A stretch of 64,000 nucleotides of DNA. Origin: Rhodamnia argentea (lineage: Eukaryota > Streptophyta > Magnoliopsida > Myrtales > Myrtaceae). Numbering within the stretch: position 1 is the stretch's first letter; every line of letters begins with the position of its first letter. The notes under the pieces are model-generated. The model worked only from the letters and a program-made list of their open reading frames with translations, searched no databases and was not told where the DNA came from. Location: NCBI RefSeq assembly GCF_020921035.1, contig NC_063150.1, forward strand, positions 7,254,001 to 7,318,000, written 5' to 3'. The position numbers were made by a program, and so were the translations under genes. Shown piece after piece: positions 50,411 through 62,107 of this stretch.

Positions 50411-52967
50411 TAACTTTGGCTCCTGTGAATTTGGTTTGCATGCTTTAGAAACACATTCTGTTAAGTTTTCAATTGCTATTGCAGTTTTTGATGTTTCTCA
50501 TGCGTGCATGTTCGTACCTTACCTCGGTAGAATAATTAACACTGTGAGAATGCTTGACTATGACAAGTGAATGGAGATTAACCATTATGTAGAGCACGAT
50601 AGCGTCAAGCTAATAATGACATAAGAGAAGGTGACGTCCATGCACAAAGTTGGATGAGTTGCAGATGGTCTTCAAAAGCCCAAGGGGCTATTATGAATAG
50701 AGGACTGTAGTAGGAATATGAGGAAAAGAACCTTCAGCCACAGCATTTAAGGCTACATCATGTTAGATGGTTTTGCAGGCAGCTGTAGCTTATGTCAGTC
50801 TGCCAATTTGGTAGCTCTATTTCTGCCAATAAAAAGTTCGCAACAGTTGTGCGTGTGAAGTCTATTTATGGTTGATCTACGGTCTGTGGTGGAGTTTTCA
50901 AGAAAGAAGGAATCAAATTTACACTCTTTGGACTTGGTTAGATAAACTGGTGAGATGGCTCTTCATGGCAGGTTTTCCACATGATAGCGGTTAGAAGCCT
51001 TTTAATACCTTAAAAAAATGGACTTGAAAGAGGTTACAATGGATTTGACCATGAGTTACAGTTGTAACTACAAAAGTTCGGGGAGCGAAGTATATGCTCT
51101 AGGGAAGTGAATGTGTCTACAATATGGAGAAAAATCGCAGGATGTGGTCATACTTATCATAGTCATCATCTGTTTAGGTTCCTGTGGGTGTACAAATGCT
51201 TTAATTGCTTTGGTGCATAGAAGAACAAGAACCAATTGCATGAATCAGTACTTTGTGTTGTCTAATCTCTTAGGCATGCATTTGTTCTCTCATAAAGCGT
51301 GTACTCTAAAGGAGAAGAAGTTCTAAACGCACAGCTGCGAACCTAGTAGGTGTGGGCTGTTGAGCAGAACAAAAGGAAACATTCATTGGAGAACATTATT
51401 GTTGTAGTGGCCCAAAAGGTGGAATGATTCACATTAGTGGTTGGAAGACTAATAGTGCTAGATTCTTCTCATTAGTATAAACCATTGTATTCTTTCCCTT
51501 ATGAGTTATTTCATTTCCTCTGGTTTAGTACCAGTTTCGACCAAGCCCTACCCTTTGCTCGGCTTTATTGTGGTACAAGTTGTAGTTTGATTTACCAGAA
51601 TAGCAATTGCTAACCGAATCATCCATTGGCCATTTATTTTTTCATTATTCACCTTCCTGCCTTGCTTTTATATTGTTTCTGGCAACTCCTTCTCACAAGG
51701 TTGAATAGTTGAGTCATGAATTGAATGCGCTGATTTCTATATTTACATACGCGTGCTAAGTGAAAGAAACTGACCTCTTTGGCAATCAACAGATATTACA
51801 AGCAACCAAGGTATGGATAATGATTAATGAGTGAGTCGCTGTGGATCAAATCGGGACAAGAATTGGAAGATACGCATCTTTGGGATCAATGAGTGCATCC
51901 CATGGTGAATGTTTCTGGTGGTATGTACTTATGTACATGGAAGTAGATGTTAGTTTTGGGTTTTGATCTTTGTACGCCCGTATCTGTATCAATTAAAGAG
52001 AGAGTTTTCACTTTTGGCAAGAGCATTCATGCCTTCCCTGTACTGAAATTCAGAATCAAGTAATGTAGGCCCTGTATAGCCTGTAAACATAGTGTTGTAC
52101 ATATGTGGATTCTCTCTTACGTGCATCTGTCCAGTAGCCCATGCCTGCTATTGCAGGTCCTCGTATCCAATTCTGTCGACCGTCCTCTTTTTCTTGTTGC
52201 CCCACTTTGAACTCCACTTATCAAGAAGCATCATACCAAATACATTCGATAAATTGGGTATGAAAGGTGTCGAAGGTTAACGTGACCTCTGTAGAGTGCC
52301 TGCTTTTCATTGTGACTTTTGGCTTCTGGCCGTGGTTTTCGGCTCGCTATAAGCCTAAGTATAATGTTTGTCTGCTTCTGCTTAGTCTTTTACCACCATA
52401 CCAACAAAAGAATTTGGTTTAGTCTCTTAAGAACTGCTGGTGATTAAGACTGATATTCCTGTTTTGCTCTTCTTCCTAATTAGTCTAGATGTGCAGGGTC
52501 GAGAGCGAGGTTGGTTGGTTTGCTTCATGATATCAATCGAAGAGCGACGATTCGCATGTCTTTCTCGTACTGTATGGCATGTCTTATCTTGTCACGAGAA
52601 GTATTGGCTGTCTCGATGCTAATCTCATGCCATGTCGGCACTTTTTGTTATTATACTTCAGCAAACGAGAGAGCCAATATCAGATTCAATGTAGTTAATA
52701 CTTTCAGAAGAACCAACAGGAAGTACTGTAGCTCTAACACATGAAGCACTTGCCCCGAATCGCCAACTCACCAGATCTCTGCAGCTAAAAATGGCCAACT
52801 CAACTTTTACTACGAGTCAAACCACAGCCCCATCCACCTTGCTACGACTCCCTACTTACCCTTCAAACCAACCCATCACCGGACAAAGAGAGAAAATCAA
52901 AAGCCCTAGCCACACAAGTATTAACTTTCCCCACCAAACGGTATTGATCATTTTATACCTTCAATTT
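50411..52967. other. Intergenic region between two convergent genes
   Basis: Contains the 3' end of the CONSTANS-like transcript and, further on, that of the CASP-like gene. No gene recognised; open frames are below 95 codons and without domains. Confidence 0.5.
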
Positions 52968-55318
52968 TCATCTTTGCGTTGCCTTCTTGTGGAGGTCCAT
53001 GACGTTGAGCACCGCGAGCAGCAGGAACGCAAACGAGCCGAGGAGACACAGCGCGAACGCTGACGTCATCTGGTGGCAGTAGCCGCCGAACACGTGGCAG
53101 ACCTCGTTCCACTGCACGTGGGAGTTGCCGCGTTGGGCGATCACGCCGATGGCGGCGGACGCGCCGCTGGCGGACAGAAGCAGCCCCATCACGACGATGT
53201 CAAGCACACTAATGGCTAAATCTGCTTTGGCACTGCGGGCGGCCCCGGCAAAGGCGATGTACATGAGGGATGCGGCCGCGTACGAGCACGCGACGGCATT
53301 CGACACCAGGAAGTATCTGAAGACGGCATTTCGGAGAATAAATGACATCATTAGGGTGGCAAATGCTGAAGCTGAAATTGAATGAGATATGTACAGGAGC
53401 ATATAAACCCTAACAATCTGAAAAGATCAAGAGCATCATTCTCCTTATGGTATTCAGTCTCGTAAACTACCAACATAACTCGTTACCTAACAACTTCTGG
53501 TTTGCTTGGGTTCTAACCGTGCGTCGCAGCATGGTTCGTTCAGGGTGGCATAAATCAAACATTAAATGGACAGAAACCCTAGCTACTCTATGATGAATCC
53601 TTCCTAGATCGTTCACGAAATTTCCCTTTCGATCAAATGGAAATGATGATGTCATAATCCCAACCACATTGAGCGTGCCATAACCGGAAACATCATGGTT
53701 TCTCCTCGTCATTTTTCCTTTTCGACGGTCAGAATCGGGAAACATATGTCAATTGTCGTCTATTTTTAGCCCGCTCCTGACGTATCCATGGAGTTAAAAA
53801 ACTTTGTCATCTTAGGTAAACCTGGAGACCAAGTGCTATGGTTACTAATATCAGGGGATAGTTTAAGGCACGAGCCGAAGTTGAAATGCGACACGATTTG
53901 AGGGGAACGAAACTCGTGCGAAACGCACGCCGGCTTCGTATTTTCTCAATCGCTAAACCGACCCTTACCCATTATCATTATGATTATATAGGAGTTAAGC
54001 ATCACAGAAGACAAGCACATATAACATGAAAATCCAACCCTAGGTTTCTATATGCATGCTGTCATGTTATTCTCTACCTCTTCTTCAGGGCAAAGGGCAG
54101 AGCGAGTTAAAGATTCATTACTACGCGAGGTCAAACATGGAACTACCGAAGGACGCAGAGTAATGAGGCGTCAGCTTTTAAGAGTATTGGTCACTATCAA
54201 GTTGGCTGGGGAGTGGGGAATGCTGTTGACGCTTCTGTGAGCGCCACAGCTAATTTTGCCCTCATTAGGAACGTTAATAATGGGATTTAATTGCCAAACT
54301 ATGGATTATATCTAGAAAAAAAAAACACAGATTATGCAACCCATAATCCGAAACTGGTACTCTCCACCTCTCAAACTACTGGACCTGTCATATTTACATT
54401 TTATATGAGAATGATTCACTAGACCTGTCAAAATAAATCATAAACAACACATTTCTTAATCCATAGAGGATGGGTTGAGTCGTCAAATAGGTTAATTATA
54501 TCGATAAATGAATCATAAATGGGTTTAATTAAACATAAAATAGGTGTTAATGGGTCATAAATTGATCATAAATTGGGTTACAACTTAGACTCGACTCACC
54601 TATATGAATTCCTCTCCATTCTCACTCGCTCTCACTCGATCTCGCTCTCACTCACTCAGTACTTTCACCTCAATTTGAATATGATTTTTTTCTAGAATGG
54701 AATAAAAATAAAAGTATTTTAGGAATATGGGTTGGGTTGAGTATAGAACGGGTCGGATACGTGTCACTAGATTTATATTTGCATGGAGATGGAACAAAAC
54801 AGGTTCAATAAATCTATTTGGGCCGGATGATTTCTGACCTGACCCACTTGTTGGACTGGTGTGACAAAACACTGCTACGACAAAGCTTGTTACATGGTCG
54901 TATCCATGCACTTGGTTTGAGGTTCGTGCGAGTCATGTAGAACTACATTCATATATTTCTTCTATATTCCCCGATATAGAACTATTCCCTTTTCACTATA
55001 AACTCTCTCCAAATATAGAGAGCGTTGTAGAAAGATAGATGGAACAAGATTGATAGCGGGGACTTACACGAAAGCAGACATGTATTGCCACTTCGCGGTG
55101 GCACGGACGTGCAACGTGAGGCTCTGGGAGATGGCGACGGGGACTATCTTGGACTCCTTGTCGACGCCGACCACGATCGCGGCCGCCAGAGTGAGCGCCA
55201 GCGCCAGGGTGCGAAGCAGCAGATCAGGACGCCTGAAGGCCTTCGGCGGATGACCCACCACCTTAGCGTCGCCCGGCGCTGCCGCCCTGTCCATGCTCGA
55301 CTTGCTTTGGCTCTCCAT
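52968..55318 (-). CDS. CASP-like membrane protein (CASPL1, 1E-like)
   Basis: Two exons on the minus strand, 55318-55068 and 53316-52968, join across a 1751-bp GT-AG intron (codon split GT/A) to 199 residues, the usual CASPL length. Four membrane segments are visible near residues 33-52, 82-107, 117-143 and 169-190. Arg36 in the first (LLLRTLAL) and Asp123 in the third (VLDIVV) match the conserved charged pair of CASP proteins. ATAKWQYMSAFVYFLVSNAV across the junction is a strong CASPL1 signature; GNSHVQWNEVC and FGGYCHQ sit in the loop before the last segment. Family knowledge: plasma-membrane scaffold proteins related to Casparian strip CASPs; most CASPLs have undefined roles. Confidence 0.93.
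54420..54860. repeat. Decayed transposon-like sequence in the CASP-like intron
   Basis: Repeated words around gggt-cataaat (aatgggtcataaattgatca, ataaatgggtttaatt), then gggttgggttgagtatagaa and cgggtcggatacgtgtcact. It is similar to 32780-32930. The start tagacctgtcaaaat looks like a terminus, but no matching right end was found. Confidence 0.4.
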
Positions 55319-55378
55319 TCCGCGTCTTGTGTGCTGCCTTGTGTGTGTTTTTTGAGTTCAGTGAGTGTGAGAAATTTC

Positions 55379-55402
55379 AGAGAGAGAGAGAGAGAGAGAG
55401 AG
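55379..55402. repeat. (GA)n microsatellite in the CASP-like leader
   Basis: About 12 GA units (CT-rich on the sense strand of the gene), 60-85 bp upstream of the CASP-like start codon. Confidence 0.9.
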
Positions 55403-55439
55403 TTGATGAGTTAATAGAGAGAGAGAGGGAGAGACTTGG

Positions 55440-57623
55440 GGAGTTGGAGGGGCATTGAAGGTGAACGCAGTTTCACGTCAAGGGAGATGACGCACAAATT
55501 TAATGCTATCGTACTTTGCTCGGCTAGCTAGACCATGACCCTCCTGTGCAAAACCTTATAGAACAGGAAGTAGGGTTTTATCAAAAACGGGCACAATCTT
55601 GGTGTGGTGGTCTTGAGCGTTAGCTAGTTAGCTCTTTTTTTTAATTACAACCTTAACGGGTTTGGCAAAGATTGGACCACGTTTGGTTCGCTTGGTTGGA
55701 TGAACAATTAAATATGCGGACGCGAGTTACAATCGATATTCAACGTCCCAGCTCAAGAACGACAGCTCATGCGTTCGAATCCCGCCAACCACACGCGAAT
55801 TACTAGAAATGAAGACCGTCGTGAAGAGAGATGGCGCGAGGTTCATTCCATGTCCAAGTCGTGTTGGATAAAACCTGCGCGCTTTGGAGGGTTCGGTGCT
55901 GTGTTTTGGAAGGGAAGAGCCGGTGAAAAAGTTTCAGGAGAGAACCAAAATCGGCGGGAATGAATCTCTTACTTGAGAGGCCGAAAGGAAAAGAAAAAAA
56001 AAACTATGTGAGGAATTATTTCAAGGATGCCCTTTCAATAATTAATGTAAGATGGACAATCAAACTCATTTTCGTCTCTATGAAAGCCAAAGATATGAAT
56101 AGGTCCTGGATACTTTACAGATGGGTCCGATCGTGTATATTCCTAATCCAACATGAAATGCTCGTCCTCATGTTCGTTGGACTTACTAAGTATGTTATCA
56201 GAACTCTTCTTCTTGTAATTTTAGCCACGGCTTACGTAGACGAATCCATGAAGAGTCATCATCGACACATTTTCAAGATAGTCACTTTTAAGCTTAGCCT
56301 AACTCAAGTAAATCTACTCGGGCAATGTAGAAATAGACAAATAACGTGTAGCAATGGGAGAAAATATTATGATATTCCAATTCAAGAAACTCTGACGTCA
56401 CAGGAAATCGATGAGTTTACCAAATCGCCCTTCGAAGTAATTGCAGAAGACAAATCTAAGGACCGAATTTAGTAACTTTGATCTCATAGTTTTTCCTGTA
56501 ACAAAATTCAATATGGCTCTAGTATAATCGTTATGAACAATATACAAACCGATAATCACACTAAACTTGAAATTATAACAGTACAATGATAGAATTGAAC
56601 AGAAATGGAATTGCAATAACGGTACCCAAAAAAAAAAAAAAAAAATTGGAATCGATACAAATAATACCGAGGCCCGTGTTTGATACGGTTTCCTTAAAAC
56701 AGATTCGTCCCCTATAGTGTGTGCTCGAGGTTTCGCAAACGTCTGTCTTCCAGGATGCAATGGTTGGCGGCGAAGAAGCAAGCATAGCACTTTAAAGTTT
56801 TCGGAAAACTTGAACAAATCGGAACCCGAACACTTTCGAAAACAATGCGAAATGCTGAGAATAGAAAGACTGGGAGAAGATTTTTTGGCCCACTAAAAAT
56901 TAGAATGGGAAGCTATCTACTTATAGGGTAAATGGGGGGCATTTCGAAAAAGAATAACAACGATCGATTAAATCTGCCGTTATAATATTGATTTCGTAAC
57001 AGCAATGCCATTAATCTGCCGTTACTCAATTAATTTAGCATTTGTTACAAAAAAAAAGTTTGTAACAGTTTGAGTTAAGAAAATTAAACCAGAAGGCAAA
57101 ATTGGACTTTTCGCGAGGCCCACTTTCTCGATCCCGCATTTGTGTACGCGGGTCGTGCGCTCGCACCCAAGTTTTAGCTCGTCAAGCCTCCGTCAAGGCT
57201 TGGGATTTGCACCTCCCCTACACCTACGCTTGAGGCATAGTGCTTGTACTATGATAGTTACCACTTCAAAAGAGGGTAACTATCTATAAAGCATTCTAAA
57301 GCATTCTTCTTTTTCAATATGGGATTAGTGTCTTCCACTTTCCCGCTTTCCCCTCAAGGGTGTTCTTTGAGCATCAATTTCTCATTCATTCACCCTTCAA
57401 TTTATCCCATATTTCCAACAATTCTTTCCTTCTTGCTTTCATTAACTTATTCGAACAAGTGAAAACACGTTCTTCACCAATCTCAATCGTCTCAATTTCC
57501 AAATGTTCCAAACAAGAGTGGAGGCATCTCTCTTCATTGGTTCTTGTTTGCTTTAGCTTCATTTTTGTCTTCCTTTTTCTCTTCCATCTCAAACCCTTTG
57601 TCCAAGCACACAGGCAGTATTTT
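55440..57623. other. Gene-free stretch, possible retrotransposon remnant
   Basis: A 170-codon plus-strand frame (55960-56472) has no domain I recognise. 56690-57370 contains phrases (cccctatagtgtgtgctcga, then ggtttcgcaaacgtctgtct) that look like an LTR or a dispersed repeat, but I cannot define its ends. Confidence 0.35.
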
Positions 57624-57893
57624 GAAAAGAAGAATTATCAAAAAAGTCATAAACATATTGTAATTATATCAATCCAGTCCTAAATTATTTTTTGCTAGTT
57701 GAATCATAAATCTTTTGCATTTATACCAATTGAGTCAATCCAATCAATTTTGATCGGAAATCACTTTTTTTTTCAAGGGCGAGGTCAAGCCTCGCTAGGG
57801 GGTCAGCGGGGATGAGCTTTGCCAAAGGTTGACCTTGCCGGCCCTCGCTTCGGGCCGGTTGTTGAACCGGTGACTAGCTGGAGGAAGAAGGAA

Positions 57894-57947
<54 letters not shown>

Positions 57948-58150
57948 GAAAAAGAAAAAAAAATAATTCCAAAAAATATTAGAATGTTATTGAAATTTGT
58001 CCTATATTAGTGCCAGACGACAAAGTCGGCGATTTTGGCCAAAATTGACTGGATTGACACAAATGCAAAAGATTTAGAACTCAATTAGTCAAAAAAGATA
58101 AAATTGATATAATTACAATAGGTTTAAATTTTTTTTTATAATTCTCCCGT
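57624..58150. repeat. Long-TIR element family, copy (j)
   Basis: The left terminus gaattatcaaaaaagtcata and the reverse complement of the right end gggagaattataaaaaaaaa head homologous arms (ttgtaattatatcaat left; gatataattacaatagg right). The core is a short GC-rich block (57775-57895, ggcgaggtcaagcctcgcta). The purine tract on the right has expanded into a long GA microsatellite. Confidence 0.7.
57899..57942. repeat. (GA)n microsatellite inside element j
   Basis: About 22 GA units in the polypurine segment of the element. Confidence 0.95.
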
Positions 58151-58822
58151 TTTAAGAATATTGGAAGCGGACAAAATCAAATATGTTATGTAAGTGTGAG
58201 TTCATGCAAGGCAAAATGCCATACATTTTCTTCTTTATTTTTTCCCCTTAATTAAACATGCACGAGAATTGACCCCCTTAAAAAGAAGAGAGGGATTCGA
58301 CCAAAAAAAAAAATGAAAAGTAGGAGAAATTTCCATGTCCTAGCTTGTTAATTCTCATCATTCAATGGGTTCATATAAACATTATCGGAGCAATCTAATT
58401 CCTTTAGAGCAAGTCATGGCTTGAAATACATCCTATCTTTGTGTCAAAGTCATAATAGAATGATCTGAGCACCTTTCTTTACGCCCCTAATCTCAAATAT
58501 GATATTCGCTTGTAAAAATTCTTGTTGACTTTCGGGCACGACGATCGGGAATGACTTCCTGTTCGATATTCGGATAATACGTAACTTTTAAATGAACAAC
58601 TTAATACGAATAGTCAATTAATTGGAGAAGTGCGATGTTCGGAACAAAAATTTGGCATATTAAGTGGTTTAATTACAAGGTAATGGGATTAAGTTAATTC
58701 CGACAGTTTAAGATTAATCAATCTAATGTGGTTTGTATGCCACCCCTCCCTCCCCTTCCTCTCTTTCATTTTTTTTTTTCCAAATGGCAATTTTTCGCCA
58801 CGTCATCAGAATCTAGGCCCGT
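58151..58822. other. Gene-free stretch upstream of the FYV7-like gene
   Basis: AT-rich; no gene or named repeat recognised. Confidence 0.45.
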
Positions 58823-58875
58823 TGGGCCAGAACCCGAAGGTGACGTGAGAAAATAAATCAGGGAGAATTAGGGTT
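58823..58875 (+). promoter_or_regulatory. Site II and telo-box motifs of the FYV7-like promoter
   Basis: TGGGCC at 58823-58828 matches the site II element. TTAGGGTT at 58868-58875 is the reverse complement of the telo-box AACCCTAA. This pair is known from plant ribosomal-protein and ribosome-biogenesis promoters and lies 100-150 bp upstream of the start codon of a predicted rRNA-processing gene. A CT-rich leader follows. Confidence 0.6.
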
Positions 58876-58975
58876 CTCTCTCTCTCTCTCCCACAGACTG
58901 CCTTCTCTGTTTCGCCTGAACCTTGCGACTATCGGTCGAAATTCCTGCTGGTACGTGCTGTGATTTGCAGCGACA

Positions 58976-61900
58976 ATGAAGGGTCGGGCGTATAAGGACG
59001 AAGAGCCCCATGGGAAGGGGGGAAGATTCGGTGGCTCCTCAAAGCCTGTGACAAATAACGGCAAGGCGGCGATGAAGAAGAAGAAGAAGAACATAATGCG
59101 TTTGGGGGGTGGCGGTCTCTCTCTCGAAGCCTTTGCGAACATAAAGTCGACCTCGAATCGGAATCAGTACAACCCTGCTCTGATCAGTATGTGTGCACAC
59201 CCTGTGCTTGATGATTTTCGAGTGGCTTTAGTTGCATGTGGTGATGTGTGTGCGTCTTTTCCTGCGGCTGTATTATAATGAGGTGGTTATGGTTGCTGGG
59301 TGTGAGGTGCAATTAGGAAAGTTGCATTCTTTTTGGCTGTTGGGGAATCAAAAGCAGAGGTTTTTTTTTTTTTTTTGGTTTGGGGGGTGGGTGTGTGGGG
59401 GGTTGAGGGGCAGTGAATTGCTCGCTGTTATGAGCTTTTTCAATGATATTTTTGCGACTCTTGGTCTAGGAAAGCGCAGTAAAATGAAATGCAGAGTGGT
59501 GCACTTGCGGGTAGGTCCAGGTCCATATTGATACTACAGCTCTGCGATGTGCTTTTGTTAAATGATTTTGGCCTGGTGAGTTCTAGGGTGCGAGATTATC
59601 TTCCGAGGTTTCTGTCTGTCTATTCTCTGTGGAAGGGCGATCAAAATTTGATCTATTGGTTGTATTTGGACAATCGAGACGGCCTCACTTTGTAATGAGC
59701 TCGTTTGTAAAACCTTATTTTTGGTCTAGCAAAGCGCAGTAAAATGAAATGCAGAGTGGTGCACTTGCGGGTAGGTCCAGGTCCATATTGATACTACAGC
59801 TCTGCGATGTGCTTTTGTTAAATGATTTTGGCCTGGTGAGTTCTAGGGTACGAGATTATCTTCCGAGGTTTCTGTCTGTCTATTCTCTGTGGAAGGGCGA
59901 TCAAAATTTGATCTATTGGTTGTATTTGGACAATCGAGACGGCCTCACTTTGTAATGAGCTCGTTTGTAAAACCTTATTTTTCTTTTATGATGACACGAT
60001 TACGTGAATTCTTGTCTCTCTCAACACGCAGCATGTGGTTGTCGCGATCACTCGAGCTTATGTTACTGTACTTTAATCTCCATCTGATTTGGAACTGTTG
60101 CTTTTATCATCGTTCAAGATTGCAACTCGCTAACGTTTTGGCCCATTTAAGGAGGCTAATATGAATATTTCTCTTTCACCCTTTGACAAACATCTTGGGT
60201 TTATTTCCTTCCAAACGCTCTCATAATCAATGTTTCTTTTAGTATGCTTAGAGGATCTGTTGACCCAAGCGACCTATGACCAACTTGATACATTTCATCT
60301 TCCGTTGGACAGCTTTTGGCAACTTGAGACCTCTGATAAGTGATCAGTGATGACTGACTTGTCTCTCTGTGACCTACTTTGTATTTAGGAACCTTTTTTT
60401 TTTCGTTTCATCCTTGTGTACATCCTCTTACTTATTCTTTAATACAGGTTCTTCATTTTGTTTTTCCCCCTTCACCTTTGCTTCTCTTTTTTGTGTAGAA
60501 TCGGAGCAATATTTTTTTCTGTCATTATATGGATGTTGGCTATTGTCTGCGACTTCATGCTTCTTTAAAGTTTTTTTTATAAAAAAAAAAAAATCTCGTG
60601 AGCTGATGGATTTCATCACTATCAGAAAAGCAAAGAGAGTTCTACAAAAATGCCAAGTATGTCAGCAAGTACAAGAAATCCCTGAAGCATCTAAGCGAGC
60701 AAAATGATCCCTTGGCCGTGAAACCTTCAGAGGTTTGTTATTGCATTTGACAATGTCATTATTTGTTCTGTCTGTTTTCTTTCATGAGAATTGACTTCCC
60801 ATCTAGTTGATTTGGTGAAGGGTATGTAGTATGCACATTTCCTTCCATGGAAAATCAAAATTCACTTTATATTTTTATGATTTTATTGTTAACCTTTTAC
60901 CTGCAATGCTCTTTCCGACATCTTATGGATCTTCCTTGATGCTGGTTGAAATTAAGATCGGGGAGGATCCATTTCCAGAGTGGTTATGTAAGACCGACTT
61001 CTTTTGCAGTATCTCATATTTGAGAGGATTTATTAACTTAATGAGCAACGGTAACTCAAATATTTATTTCTCAGCGTCCTGATGGTCAAAAGCGTGATTC
61101 ATCATATTACACTCAGTTTGGATGGAGTGATTAGGAGCGAATGGAAATGACTCGGATAATGACCTCAGGAGAGAAAAGAAATGGAAGGAAACAATTTGAT
61201 TTATTGGTGTTTGGATGCTTATGAAAGAAAGGAAACAGAGAGAATTTGGCCATTCGTGTTTGATTGAAGAAAAGAAAACAATGGAAAGGCATCTAGTTAT
61301 ATCTTCTGTGATTATTTTGCGCATATTCAACTTCATAAACAAAATAATCATGTTATGGTTTACTCATTAGAATAGATATAGTAGCATAAAAAGTTCACCT
61401 TGTTTGACAAAAAAAGGAAGACAAGTTGTAACAGGCATTCATATATATAACAAAAGGCAGACAAAACATAACATCCTATGATTATATCCATATGCAATAT
61501 TTTTTAGTTTCCTAATCACTACATATCCTTATGACTTTGTAATCACTTCATCCAAACTAAGTGTTACGTTCCCATTTGCATGTGATTATTTTAATTTGTA
61601 GATCTCATCTAAACTTTCTACTTTACACTAGTGTTATTTCTGATATTTGAGATTGTGCGTGCGGAGTAATGCTCCCGACTTTTTTCCTGAAATTTAAGGT
61701 GAACTCTATGATTTTATGCACATTGGATTTGTGAAATTTCTTTTCCTTTCTGTTGTCGAGGTGCACGGAGATGCACTCCCGCATTGAAGACCTCAAGCTT
61801 ATACGCCTAATGTTGATGTTTTGTGCAGGACACAAAGGAAATGGACGAATCTAACAAGAGAAATAAGAAGAATAAGAAGAGTGGCTCAAGTAGTCTGAGG

Positions 61901-62107
61901 GAGCTGTACGAGAAGAAGCATGAGGAGGACGAGAGAGCAAGAAAGGAGAGGGAGGCAATTATACAAGCAAAGAAAGGAGAGAGGGAGAAAACTGAGGCTC
62001 GGAGGAAGGCGGAAAGAGCGAAGATGTTCAAGAAGACACGGTCTGGTCAACCTGTTATGAAGTACAGAATCGAGCATCTTTTGCAGAGAGTCCAAGGCTT
62101 GAATTAG
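58976..62107 (+). CDS. rRNA-processing protein FYV7/CCDC59-like
   Basis: Three exons, 58976-59186, 60626-60732 and 61829-62107, join in frame to 198 residues. The N-terminus is basic (AAMKKKKKNIMRLGGGGLSL). The conserved FYV7 signature KKQREFYKNAKYVSKYKKSL spans the first junction. The C-terminal half is a charged coiled coil (LRELYEKKHEEDERARKE, then IIQAKKGEREKTEARR) ending SGQPVMKYRIEHLLQRVQG, which I remember as strongly conserved in plant homologues. Family knowledge: yeast Fyv7 is a nucleolar factor for early 18S rRNA processing, and human CCDC59/TAP26 is related. All introns are GT-AG. Intron 1 contains a 260-bp tandem duplication and intron 2 a 454-bp MITE. I saw no extra exon. Confidence 0.88.
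59461..59980. repeat. 260-bp tandem duplication in intron 1
   Basis: 59461-59720 and 59721-59980 are direct copies differing at two positions that I noticed (59470 vs 59730; 59590 vs 59850). The identical 68-codon open frames at 59489 and 59749 are a by-product of the duplication. Confidence 0.95.
61110..61563. mobile_element. MITE in intron 2 (TTA target duplication)
   Basis: The left end cactcagtttggatggagtg and the reverse complement of the right end cacttagtttggatgaagtg form a terminal inverted repeat of about 24 bp with few mismatches. TTA flanks both sides (61107-61109 and 61564-61566). A 3-bp TTA duplication fits PIF/Harbinger (Tourist-like) elements; the CACT terminus and 3-bp duplication would also fit a CACTA derivative. 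454 bp, no coding capacity. Confidence 0.75.

Noticed and set aside
51793..51830. Possible extra 3' exon of the CONSTANS-like gene (acag then atattacaag)
   Set aside because: Needs a donor at CCCTG/gtaata inside the last exon. The frame already ends right after the CCT domain as usual, so the extra exon is unnecessary.
55750..55795. Motif gttcgaatcccgcc as a tRNA B box
   Set aside because: No cloverleaf arms around it. At most a decayed tRNA-derived repeat.
55960..56472. 170-codon plus-strand frame
   Set aside because: AT-rich, no domain recognised, no splice or homology support; kept only as a note in the gene-free stretch.
61077..61117. Possible small exon in the FYV7-like intron 2 after tttctcag
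   Set aside because: The only nearby donor gives 41 nt, which breaks the frame, and it runs into the MITE terminus.
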